Source: Chrysomallon squamiferum
Taxonomy: Eukaryota; Mollusca; Gastropoda; Neomphalida; Peltospiridae
Length of the DNA: 64,000 nucleotides
Direction of reading: 5' to 3'
Assembly (NCBI GenBank): GCA_012295275.1
Contig: CM022668.1
Location: 721,637 to 785,636 of the forward strand
The notes beneath the pieces are model-generated. The model was not told where the DNA came from, did not search any database, and saw nothing but the letters and a program-made list of their open reading frames with translations. Position numbers and translations under genes: made by a program. Positions 33,587 to 45,311 of the stretch are shown piece by piece (within the stretch, counting starts at the first letter, position 1; every line of letters starts with the position of its first letter).

Positions 33587-34070
33587 TATTGTTACATACA
33601 TGTGTATTAATATATAGCATCACTCAGCCACATAGTTTTGCTTAACAAAGTACAGTATTATATCAGAGTTTAATATTACACATATACACATACATGTACA
33701 CACACATTATAAATACATATGCATATATGTATAATTACACGCATAGATACATGCAGACACGTTCATACAGATATATCTCATTTAAATACGCATACCAGTT
33801 AAAATATCTGCCAGAATATCATTTTTACATTAGGTACATCTGTTTGAATGTGTCTATATGTATGAATGTACTTTCATCTATGAACATGTGAAAGCATTCA
33901 TATATGTATGTTTTTGAGTGTGTGTATATTTATTTTAATATGTGTGTGTATGTTTGTGAGTGTGTGTTTGTGTGTGTGTGATATTAAACTCTGATATAAT
34001 ATTGTACTTTGTTAAGCAAAACCAAATGGCTAAGTGATGCTGTATATTAATATGCATGTATGTAACAATA
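33587..34070. mobile_element. Foldback element with terminal inverted repeats of about 90 bases
   Basis: The left end (TATTGTTACATAC ... TTTGCTTAACAAAGTAC ... TCAGAGTTTAATATTACACA, 33587-33682) is the reverse complement of the right end (about 33975-34070) with roughly ten mismatches by eye. The interior is CA-rich on the left and TG-rich on the right, so the whole 480 bases can fold back. It lies in the 5'UTR intron of copy 3 and is absent from that of copy 2. Confidence 0.75.
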
Positions 34071-34758
34071 TTGAGAGAGGGTTACTGTGATCGTTTTGAA
34101 TAACTTAATAGTACCTAGAGGTAAGGTTACAAGTGGGAAATGACGGTAACTTAAAATGTTTTGATTTTTCAAGATTTGGTCTGGATTTCCTAAATCTGTG
34201 AAAATGTAGTTCATGAAATAGTGTCAACAGTATATTTTTGTTCTTTTTTCTTAACTGTTAGTAGTAATATTACTCCCTAAGGTGACAGTGTAACAACTAG
34301 GAAGCCGAGTCTTTTACATCATGCTAGGTTGAAGACATATGATTAGCCGTTCACTCAGATATGACCTGTGTTGTTACAAGGTGTGTACAAATGAGATAAT
34401 AGCACTGGTTTTATATACAGACAAGACATTGTAACATTGGTGAACTATAGGATCGTGCTGTATCAGTTAATAAAACCACGTTTTACTCACTTAATAATAC
34501 TTATGTCCTTAGTGACAACCATATATAATTTCATGCTTTAAAAAAATTAAAAATTAAAAATTAAAAATTAAATTAAAAAAAAAAGCAAATACATGTAGTT
34601 TTGAAACTTAGAAAGTAGTTCTTCTTTCATAACAATTTTGAACGAGCGAAAAAAAACCCAACAATAGTCATGTCTTTAATTGTTGTCACATATGGTACCC
34701 AAGTAAAATTCACTCTCACAACAAAACAAACAAACAAACAAACAAAAATAAATAAATA

Positions 34759-34791
<33 letters not shown>
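34759..34791. repeat. (AAT)n microsatellite
   Basis: Eleven AAT units, preceded by short AAAC and AAAT runs. Confidence 0.9.
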
Positions 34792-34792
<1 letters not shown>

Positions 34793-35452
34793 TGGATAAA
34801 AGAAAATACAGTGTATTAGTCTAATCATGAGTGTTTAAATCTATTTAGTTTCAATGAGCCAGCCGTTCAAATTAATGTGGCTGTATGTCTCAACTACTTC
34901 CGCAGTCACGTATCAGATGTAGTTGCTATTTGTGTGTATTTCTGTCTCTTAGAAAATGCATCAATAAAGTGCAGTTTTGATATTCGAGAGTTATCATTTT
35001 CTTTAACCTTTTAATAATACTGAGAGCCTCACAAAACCTGAAACCTATAAAATCTTAATGATATCAAATACAATTAAAAAATGTAACCTTGATTGACAAA
35101 GTAATTGATTTTTATCAAAAGCATTTGATATTATATTTATTGTATTGCTCTGTTATCTCTGTCTATCACACACAATGAATGTAATGATATCCATTTTGTG
35201 AGTATTTGTCATTTATAATTTTAAAAATGATCATAGATGTTTAAAGTTTAAGCAGTTAGCATTATCACACTGTAGACATAAATCCATGAACATAAATGTG
35301 AACACGAGTGTATGGAAACACATTAACACCAATACACAATACCTATGATGTATTTCTTTACTTGCAGACATACAAGTGGTGCCCATGATTCTGTATAGAC
35401 TTGATGAAATACGTTTCTGTTGACCTATAAACGTTTTTGTCTATGTGTGCAA

Positions 35453-37189
35453 ATGGAGAAAAAAGAAGAAAAAGTTATTAAACATCTTGGCAGCTTTTAT
35501 ACAGAAGATCCTAGTATTTTAAACGAGAAAAGCTCGGCTGTTTCAACACACATTTATGGTAATTATTCACAAATCGAAAACAGCAATGTGCGAGTTGTAT
35601 ATCACGTAATCGATGAAGAGGAAATTGTATATACTTCTGATGATACAGATTTTGATTTATCAACAGTAGATGCAGAAGGCCAAAGCGTGCGCCAACAAAT
35701 CAGAACACATCCAGGTTCTTATAAATCGTTAGATAAACCAGTTGCGGCAGTTCATAAATCAGAAGTAAAACCAGAAAAACCAGTTGCCACTGCTCACAAG
35801 TCAGCAGTAAACCCAGATAAACTGGTTGTGGCAGCTCACATATCAGAAGTGAAACCAGATAAACCAGCTGCGGCAGCTCGCATATCAGAAGTAAAACCAG
35901 ATATGCAACGATCAAAGAGAGTAGAGTCTGACAATAGAGAGGAAGAAAATAAGAATTATGTTACAACACCAACCACAGTCCACAAACAAGAAGCAATTTG
36001 TTCTTGTAAACAAGCATGTAGACCTGGTAAAGGAGCAGTAGGAGGAGCATCTATGTTTGGTAAAAGAGCAGGATGTGAAAAATGTATGGTGTGTACAAAA
36101 GAACAAACCTGTCTGAGAACTGCTTGTTACAGAGATTACTTACAAGGAGCAGCAGGATATGGACAAAAAACATTTGCTAATATAATGAATGGACAAGCAT
36201 TCATAAACAGAACAGTCAATTATGAACAAGGATCAACTGATAGAGCACAATGCAGAGAAAGATATGAGCAAGCAGTATGCGGAAGGGTAGAAAGGGAAAC
36301 ATTTCCAGGCTGTAAAGTAGGGTATGAAGCAGCTTTAGGCAACAGAAAAGGTTATGCAGGAGCATCAGGCTGGAAAAAAGAGTATGGATGTATAGCAGAC
36401 AACAAGGATGAATGTAGAAATGTGGCGGGCGTTAGGCCGGGTACCGGACATTCATCGGGCTCCACAGAGAACAGTACAGCTATACCAGAGTACAGAGAGG
36501 GATATGGATATGTATCACACGGTGAGATAGTATTTGGAGATGTATCAGATGAAAAGGCGCAATGTGTTTGTGAATCAAGATACAAGAAGAGCTCTACTGG
36601 TGCATGTCAAAAGAAGTGTCAATGCAAATTAGAGTACACAGAGGGATATGGATATGTATCGAACGATGTGGCTTTAGATCGCCAGATTGGTAATGAAAGA
36701 CAGAAAGGAGGCTGTGGAATACAAGACAAAGTATTGAAGTGCAAACTAAAGTTGCTTGGCCAAGATGAGGCTACATGTTTTAATCCAGATGAAGCACAAA
36801 GATATCAGTCAAACACAAGAAAATCGCCATATTGCGATTTGAACTATACAACGTCTGCAAAGCCTTATAGTTCAGGTATTTGCTATGAGCGTAAAAGTCC
36901 GGTAGGATCATTCACAGATTGGAATAAATGTTTCATTTGCCAAGAACATGGTACAGAATATTTATGCAGTCCATCACAGGATGGCTGCGACTATGGTAAA
37001 TTAGCTGAAGATATTATAGCCAATATCATCAATGGAAACATGAACATCAACCTACAGCGTGTGGATAACGGTTGTGGCGTGGAAAATACACTGCGGGAAA
37101 ACAGAGCTAAGTATCATCAAAGCTGCAAACTTCAGTATCAGCCAGCCACTTTTTCTACTCTGAAAGAGAGACAGCGTGCTTTATGTTGA
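35453..37189 (+). CDS. Cys-rich protein with 14-residue repeats and Cys-x2-Cys/His-x3-Cys module (cluster copy 3)
   Basis: Function unknown; 578 residues in one coding exon. The start MEKK aligns with copy 2. The acceptor TTTACTTGCAG ends at 35367. The motif NVRVVYHVIDEEEIVYTS at 45-62 is shared with copy 2. Four 14-residue repeats of the KPVAAVHKSEVKPE type follow. A Cys-rich middle shares TAC-x-R, YGQ, MNG, FI-x-RT and RAQCRER words with copy 2. The last 90 residues carry the module, with C493, C496, C505, H555 and C558. From about 36895 to the stop the DNA differs from copy 2 at only about five positions, whereas the middle of the protein is strongly diverged. There is no signal peptide or membrane segment. 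AATAAA lies at 37598. Confidence 0.85.
   Translation: MEKKEEKVIKHLGSFYTEDPSILNEKSSAVSTHIYGNYSQIENSNVRVVYHVIDEEEIVYTSDDTDFDLSTVDAEGQSVRQQIRTHPGSYKSLDKPVAAVHKSEVKPEKPVATAHKSAVNPDKLVVAAHISEVKPDKPAAAARISEVKPDMQRSKRVESDNREEENKNYVTTPTTVHKQEAICSCKQACRPGKGAVGGASMFGKRAGCEKCMVCTKEQTCLRTACYRDYLQGAAGYGQKTFANIMNGQAFINRTVNYEQGSTDRAQCRERYEQAVCGRVERETFPGCKVGYEAALGNRKGYAGASGWKKEYGCIADNKDECRNVAGVRPGTGHSSGSTENSTAIPEYREGYGYVSHGEIVFGDVSDEKAQCVCESRYKKSSTGACQKKCQCKLEYTEGYGYVSNDVALDRQIGNERQKGGCGIQDKVLKCKLKLLGQDEATCFNPDEAQRYQSNTRKSPYCDLNYTTSAKPYSSGICYERKSPVGSFTDWNKCFICQEHGTEYLCSPSQDGCDYGKLAEDIIANIINGNMNINLQRVDNGCGVENTLRENRAKYHQSCKLQYQPATFSTLKERQRALC
35735..35902 (+). repeat. Coding tandem repeat, four units of 42 bases
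   Basis: Encodes four copies of a 14-residue unit (consensus KPVAAAHKSEVKPD) inside copy 3. It is absent from copy 2. Confidence 0.9.
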
Positions 37190-37597
37190 TACATAACACA
37201 TTAATTAATTACTTATTTAATTAACAAATATGTTTCTAGGTAACTTTAAAATAAATATATATATTTTTTTTGTTTGTAATTTTATTTTATTTTAGTTTTG
37301 TTGTTGCTGTTGTTGTTGTTTTTGTTTTTTCCTCTTGATTTAGAGTTTACTAGTATTATTTTATTTTATTTAAATGATCATTATCATTTCACCATTATCC
37401 TCTACAGTTAGTTATCATCATCTTTATTATGTTGTTGATGTTGTTGTTGTTCTTGTCCATACTGTTATTTTTATTTTTATTAATATTTTTTAGTCATCAT
37501 TTGTTTTGGTTTTGATTATTTAAATCATATATAGATGAATTTGTAAAAAACATTGTTTTGTTTGATGGATATTATGTAGAATCATGCATACTATAAT

Positions 37598-37603
37598 AAT
37601 AAA
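37598..37603 (+). terminator. Polyadenylation signal of copy 3
   Basis: AATAAA lies in the same conserved 3'UTR block as in copy 2, about 410 bases after the stop. Confidence 0.6.
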
Positions 37604-40600
37604 CAACTACAAGAAGTTTTGTTTCTCTTTCAATGGAAGTACATTTTAAATGGTTGTTATTTTAGTTATTGATATCAGTGATTACAAAAAGAAAAGAAAC
37701 CAAATATGTTATAAAACAAAATAACAATCTTCATAAAGGTGTGGTGATAACAATAAGGACAACACCATCAATAACACAATTATAACATAATACCAGAAAC
37801 ATCAACAATCACAATAACAAAACTATTTTCACCAGCTACTACAACTACTGCTATTGTTAACAATGCAGTTACTCCTACTAATGTCATTACTATTACATCA
37901 ATACAACAAATACATTAAACTGAAAGAGCATCAAGATAATTATATACTGACTCCCTATAAATAGGTGAACAAATCACTTGCAAATTAACTGTAGTTAATT
38001 AACTTGTTTAATCTGCTAAAATAATGTGCTCAGTTTTAGATTTATGGGCAAAGTGATGAACCTTCATGTTTTGAATGTATTTATTAAAAAAAGGTATAAA
38101 AAAAAATTGCTACATATAATAACATGCTACCAAGAACAAGAAACGTATAAGCTGTGAAACCCAAACATAGAAACAGTGGAAAGAAAAGTTAGAAAATGTT
38201 TTTTTCCTGTTTATTCTGGACCAAAAATTAAATGACAGTTTTGAAACTAAGTAATTTCTGCCTCACCTGCAAGTTGACCCATTGGGCTAATTGTACATAA
38301 ATGGCAGTAGTTCAGTCTCAACTTGAAAGTTAAAGGAAAAGCTATGGGTTTTTTTGTGGGTGTTTTTCTTCTTCTTCTTTTTTTGTTGAATAAGAATTTA
38401 CACCTTCCTCTTTTTTCAAATGTTTTGGAGCCAGTAACAAATTCTGTTTCTTTGGCAGATCAATTTTAGAGTTTACTTGATCCACTGTGGTTTTGATCCC
38501 ACAGACATTCTACTTTTGCTGTCTTCATTAGTATCAGCAAATAGAATTTATTGCCTGGAAATGTCACTGATTCATGATGCACCCTTCTGCTACAGCAAGC
38601 AGATTACAGTCCTATCTGTGCATTTCCAGGCAGAATATGTATAAATACCTTCTCATGGTACATTTGTACTTCCCAGTGCACCTTTCCAGTAGATCCATAC
38701 CATTAACATGTTGTATTCTTTCACTGTTTTGGGTCTATCAGTCAGTCTAAAAAAAAACTTTTTCACCCTTTCTTGTCCCATCTGCAAATCTTGTTGATAG
38801 GGCTGACTGTCATATGGTTTGAAAGTAAAATGATAGGTCTATTATCATACCCAGAGATATGTTAGTGCTCATTTCACTTCAATCCTTTTCCTTTAATTTT
38901 TCTCTGTGGAAGATCAGTTCTGGTTAGTCTGATTAGTATCTATATAGAGAAATTTGCATTTTTTCAAAAGACACCCCAGTGAAATAAACCATCTGCATAA
39001 ATCAAAAGCATCAAGCAATGATCGGCATCTGCACCCAACCTGATTGAAATTGGGTCTTTTTTCTTCTTCTTGTACTTCCTTGATAAACTTCAAAATGAGA
39101 TATCACTTGTTCAACATCAAGGCCAAATTTAAAATTTACTTGCCTTTTGTAATGAATGTTGAGGCAATATTTGTAGACAGCTAGCACAGTGTTTTCTAAC
39201 CATGAATGAATCTTCCCTGACCTATGTTTTTCTTCTCATTATAAATACAGTATAAATACAATATATTTTATAATGAACTTCAAAAAAAAAATAATATATG
39301 ACCCATTCTCAAAAGTTGAGCCCTGATATGTGACACAAAGGCAATATAAAGATAATTATTTTTAAATGTAAATATTAATAGAAAATCTTACTACTATTTT
39401 TTTATAAATTTAAAAGCTAGAAGATAGTTTGAGACCTGTTGTTGATGTTAAACGCCGATATTGTAAAACAGCCCAGTGTGATCACATTTGACTGATAACA
39501 TGAAAAGAAATCAAACAAGATGTTATAACTGGAACATGTTGCTAAATGTGTATTAAGTTGATTAACTGATGAAGATAGGCTACTTTGAACACCTGAAAAA
39601 AAGAAATATTTCATAAATATTCCTTTATTGTTGATTTAGGAGGGAAATGTTATGTCATCAGTAACATCCAATCAGGGTCCTTTTAATATTTTTGTTTTAT
39701 ATGAAAGCAATTTAAAAAACCAAGTTTTTACATTGTAAGTTTTAAAAAGCAAAGAAATTCATAAAACATTTGATAATACAATACAATAAAATATTCAAAA
39801 CCATTTGGATTGTTTTGTGTCCTGCTTTTTGTGAAGTTTATGAGGTTCTGGGTCAGCACTGATCATTTCAAATGGGCATTTGCATCTTTCTTTATTGGCT
39901 TTTTTCACATGTGACTGTGTTTTCTGGCTGCAGTGCTGTTAATTAAAAGTAAATGTGTTTACTTACTGTTAATAATAATTAGAGTAATCTAAATGACAGA
40001 ACTATAGATGAGAAATAATTTTTTATAAAATGTAAACATAATCATACTCCACCAATTAACATCTTCGTTCAAAGGTTTCTTTTATAAATAAAATTAAATG
40101 ATAGAATTATATTCAGCAATTCTTCACTTCAACTGAAGCATTAATATTATCAGACAGCAGTTAGAATAAGATGATTGTTGATTGTGATAAAAAAAAAACA
40201 ATATAAGCAACTTCGTACAAAAAGGCAAAGGTTTTGTTTTGGATAACACTTAATAGCAGAGACGCAATTTACGATTATTTGAATATTGTTGTTTGCGTCG
40301 TTTTCACGCGGGAATTGTCATACACGTTTCAGTTCGTTTGCTCAAATAAACCATTTTTGTTTAACGTTGTAATGTTTTACTGCATTTACAACACGGTGGG
40401 AAAAAATCGTTATATATAGTGAAAAGGTAGGTTCACTTTTAACATGGTACGGCAAATCATCAGTACAGTTCAGCTTTTGAGAATTGGTCTCATATATAAA
40501 TGATTATATGTCGCAGGTTTTGGCAGTTCAAACGCAAACATTTTCAAGTTTATATTTTTAAACTGATAATCTTATTTACAATACTGAATACATACCAATC

Positions 40601-42484
40601 CTCATACCATTTACATTCACAAAGTTAAAACTTCAAGAATATGTAGCTTTTAAGATTTATATTAAAACTAAAACTAACCCTGCTTTTGAACTTACACGTA
40701 CCGATAGATGTTGAAGGTTATGAAATAGCAAAAGTGAAGGATATGAATATTTCAACATGCCAGTCTGCACAGCAAAGAACTGGTCATACGTAACACACCT
40801 GACCGCGTCACAGGTACAATGAAAAGTTAAAAGGAGAACAATGGGTTATTTCCCTTGGTGCATAAGAACTAAATTAATGTTAACACTGACATTCAGTTAA
40901 ATTAACTATAATTTCTTAAAACAGTTTCAGTGTCATAACAAGGAAAAGAAAGAAAGAATAGTAAATTTAAACGTAAACTGTGAATGCTGCAATAATAATA
41001 ATTTAATGCAATTTTTTATTTGAATTATGTCTTCTGAAACTGCGTAATAAATCTTTTCCTTTTTGATGTCCAACTTAGTAACTATATAAGAAATATTCAT
41101 TTAACTTGAGCGGTTAAGTAAATTAATTGCAAACAACGCTAATAAGACATAGTAAATGATTATGGTGTATATATGATTTGATGACGATTGTTGTGGAAAC
41201 GTGATGATGATGATATTGTTGACAGCAGGGATGATGATGTATGATACCTATTACAATCCAAACAAACACACACAATGAAAATTCTTTTTCGAATTTTAAT
41301 AAAATAAAATTTACGAGATAATATAACGGAATGTAGGACATAAGACCCCCGAATCCTTAAATGGATTGGCGGACAAATGCCCCACAGATGAAATGCATAG
41401 TAGGACAAAAGCACTCCACACAGAAGAACAAAAGTAATAATGGCTTTGCGAACAACCACTTTATTAAAGCATACATGGACATATTTTTTTTATCAAAATC
41501 AGCATAATAATGGCATGATTATCAGTTTAATTTGTTTGATCAATATAATTAATTTCTACGATAATAATCACAATTAAGATGCAAAATGCAATTTGAAGAC
41601 AGAATTTATTTCAAAGCATACATAGACATATCACATGAAATAAGATAACGTACAGTAGAACATTCTGGGAATTTCGGCATAAGTGAACATAATTTCTGAA
41701 AAGTAATCTCAAAAGCTAACAAAAATTCCAGGTATGGTTACTATGACTTCAAAACAAAATCATTTCACATTTTATTAATGTATGCTGTGTCACTGGTTAT
41801 ATAGATACCTTTAAAGTTAGTCATTTATTAAAGCTGATCACACCCAGATTTTGATAATTTTATGTCCGGAAAAATATTAAGCAATGGTAAAATATATATA
41901 TATTTATTTTACGTTGAGAAGCGTTTATACAACCTTGTTTTGGGTTGTTTTTTTTTTTTTTTTTTTTGGTATGTTGTTGTTGTTTTTGTTATGTAAGGCG
42001 GAGATTTGTCTTACCTTGTTGTTGTTTTTTTCAACTGGGAGGGTTTTCTGCGCCTGTACATTTTTTTTATTTATTTATTTTTTTTTTTATGCTGGGAGAT
42101 TTATGTCCGTATCTCAGTATCATATTATCGTAATGATCTTAAAGCTCCGGTTCCAATAGTTTCATAATTATTCGGAATAATCCGGATGTGTTCGTATTTT
42201 AATTTAATAATACATGTAGATCATTGAAATGTAAACTGAAAATGTCAAAGCTGACAGAAAGGCGAAAGCAATAAAAGGTGTACAAACATATTTTCATGGT
42301 TGCATTAAATCATGCAGGTTTTTTTTTTCAAACCATACCTGTGTTCGATAGACGTCGTTAAAAGTCGGTATATTCCGCAAAACCCCACCCACCTTCGCAT
42401 AATTTTTCTTTTGAACTGAGAGAAAGTTTCAGAAGGCGTCCAAGTCGAACTTTATCACAACAAGTTGATTCTCTGCAAAGAAAA
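37604..42484. other. Intergenic region; no gene supported
   Basis: Mostly AT-rich. A less AT-rich stretch, about 38200-39260, looks like decayed coding sequence on the minus strand but no conserved motif is secure. Poly-T tracts and TTTA runs lie at 41945-42090. The 150 bases before 42485 probably hold the PLAC8 promoter and 5'UTR; no clear TATA box was identified. Confidence 0.5.
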
Positions 42485-42814
42485 ATGTCTGCAGATTGGC
42501 AACACGGTTTGTGTGGTTGTTTTGATAATCTTGGCATCTGCATTGTTGCATATTTTGTCCCATGTTACACATTTGGGAAGAATGCTGAGGCGGTTGGTGA
42601 AGGCTGCCTTCCATGCGGCGTCGCCTTTCTCGTGCCTTTAGTGAACATTTTCGCATGGCTCAAAATTCGAGGAAAGATTCGGGAACAGCGAGGTATAGCC
42701 GGGTCCACCATCAACGATCTGCTTCTCATCTGTTGTTGTGGGATTTGTGCTTTAGTTCAGGAGGCTCAAGAAGTGCAAGGCGCACCAGGAAATGTGGGCA
42801 TGGCTCGCGAGTAG
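42485..42814 (+). CDS. PLAC8-family (cornifelin-like) Cys-rich protein
   Basis: A 109-residue protein complete in one exon, close to the usual PLAC8 length of about 110. The PLAC8 domain covers nearly all of it: residues 9-13 are LCGCF, then NLGICIVAYFVPC, YTFGKNAEAVGEGC and a CCCGICALVQEAQEV end. Two hydrophobic Cys-containing segments are visible, about residues 16-30 and 43-60. The conserved KNAEAVG core and the C-terminal CCxC are present. Animal family members include PLAC8, cornifelin and PLAC8L1, with diverse and partly unclear roles. Related plant proteins affect cell number and cadmium resistance. AATAAA is at 43638, giving a long 3'UTR if used. It lies between copies 3 and 4 without sequence kinship to them. 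Confidence 0.9.
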   Translation: MSADWQHGLCGCFDNLGICIVAYFVPCYTFGKNAEAVGEGCLPCGVAFLVPLVNIFAWLKIRGKIREQRGIAGSTINDLLLICCCGICALVQEAQEVQGAPGNVGMARE

Positions 42815-45011
42815 TCATTTAACACTGACTTTTACTTTAGCTGATTTTTATGACAACATAATAATAATAATCTATATTTTATTTTATATTGATATTTGTA
42901 TTTTATTTATTATTATTTTTATTATTATTTTATTTTTATGTTTTTTATTTTTACTAAATGCAGATTATAAAACTGATTGTTGTATGATATTATCAAAAAA
43001 GACGAAACACATTACAACCCGCAGTATTAAAGAAAAGCAGACATGTCATCTAAATTTCCTCTGATTACTTTGATCATTTTTTGACGCAGGTTTAACATTC
43101 AGGTGAATGTCCTTTATACATTCATTAAATCTGTTGCATCTGCAAATACTCAACGGACACATGGAATCCTGTATTATTCTTTGTTGGCTGATGTTGTGCA
43201 ATCAACCAGAACATGTGCTGTGACCTTTTAAAACGATCTCCTTGACCTGGTTATTGTTAGCCTGCAGGGATGATCTCAAAACGTCATCGGGTATTCATCT
43301 GTTTTACGTACCGTAACCATTTGTAATCAGTGTGTGTTTTTAACCTGAATTTTCGTGAATCGTCAGTTTTCTCTATTATGTATTTTATTTTATTTACTAC
43401 GAATGTCACTTATTTTGGAGTCGTTTTCAATCTCATTACAAAAATTGTCAAAATATTAATATGTATATCGACATTTACTATAGATTTATTTTAAATATAT
43501 ATTTGAAAACAAATCACTGCATGTTCATGTAAAGCCTATTGTATTTCATATATATAAAAATATCTTTATACAGTTGAAATTATATTTCTATAAATACTAA
43601 AATTAAAATGTGTTTTTTTTTTATATTATTATTATTGAATAAAAAGCTACTCTTGAAACGGCCTCCAGTGAAAGTCTTTGTACGAGGCTGTCGTCAGATA
43701 CAGCTGTATGATTTGATCGAACACTGAAACCGGTATTTCTTGTTGCATTGCAGTAATGGATAGGCAGGCTCGTGTTATTTATAGTGACATGTATCAGGAA
43801 TGTATAACAATAACATCCAGGGATAGATAAAAGACGCCACCCAGAATTGTTTCAAACAATATTAAAGCAGTTAACCAAATACAAGAAATATAATAATTTG
43901 GAATTACAAATTATTGAATTAAATCACATATTCTTACCGCACATACGAATTAATATAATACAGTATACCTTAATCATTTTCATATACACTGCATTATGTG
44001 TTGCTGTATTTGAGTCTCGCTAAATTTGCCTTGTTTTAAAGAGCCCCTGCTAATAAAGAAGTAAACCTGGCAAAAAATGAAACTACGATAAACAACTACC
44101 AAAAATATTCACGGCAATTCTACCGTTAATGTATAATTATCTACCACAGCACTGCAAATACATCTTGTTAAAAATTGGGTTGGGGCTATTGCAAAATTCA
44201 TATATAACTTTGATTTAAACATTTATAAACAAAATATTAGGAATAACATATCACTGATAAGCATGTTTTATATTTTACGCGTCCATTCACACTGAGTAGA
44301 TCACACAGTTTTAATAACTTGTTTATGAATTTAATACATGTAAGAAAAAGATAATTAAGTAGCTGATTTTAATTATTATATTTTAAGTAGATTTAAATAC
44401 GTTAAAAAAGCCCAAATACATGAAAAACAAAAATAAACAATTTAAATAATATTAAATTCGAGCACCAAACAGGTAAGTAGTCAAACAAGTCGTCAGTATA
44501 GTCATAAATACCAGAAATTACTTTATTAAATCTTTAATGTTATGTTTTATTAGTTAATAAATATTTGATGAGTGTGATTGATTGCATTAACTGTAATGCG
44601 CCAGTTATGAAGGAGGAAACAAGCAGAACTGAAGCTAGAGTTGTATCAAAAAGAATTTTTTTTTATTTCTATTATTATTATTACTTATTATTATTATTAT
44701 TATTATTAATTTTAAATTTACATAGTTAAAGGTAATCATTTCTTTGCTTTTCATTTTTGTTTTGGGGAAAAAAATTCATAAGGTAAGATTTTGAATCCAT
44801 AAAATTTAATGGTACGTATTTAAAAATTATTTTTAAATTATAAAAGTTTGCTAAAGAAAGAAGTATTCAGATAAAAAAAAAAAAAAATTGCTGTTAACCT
44901 TTTTTTAAGTTGTTTGAAAAAATCAAACACCAACCTTTTTGTACTTAATCTAATCTACTAATGCCGTTTCATTTTGTTTTGTATAGCTTTTTAGAACTGC
45001 AATAGCAGTAA

Positions 45012-45043
<32 letters not shown>

Positions 45044-45230
45044 GGATATAAATAAATAAAAATAAAATAAATAAATAAATATTGCAAAATTGTTTTTTAA
45101 AAATTGTGGAACCTGAGATAAAGGTTAGACCTAAAATGCAAGATTTATTTATTATTGTTGTTGTTGTAGTTGTGGTATTTTAAATAGATGATTAATTTAC
45201 ATTAATTACGTAAAATAAATAACTGAACGT

Positions 45231-45262
<32 letters not shown>

Positions 45263-45311
45263 TTGATTTATTTATTATCTTTAAGAATAATAATAATATG
45301 GAATTTAGAAA
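42815..45311. other. PLAC8 3'UTR and leader region of copy 4; no further gene
   Basis: AT-rich with TTA and AAT runs (44690-44705, 45013-45040) and TTTA runs just before copy 4 (45230-45275). A less AT-rich patch at 43660-43870 includes GGATAGATAAAAGACGCC, which could be a promoter for copy 4, but nothing confirms it. Confidence 0.45.

Noticed and set aside
35420-35452. Upstream start of copy 3 at 35420
   Set aside because: The codon is TTG; the first in-frame ATG is at 35453.
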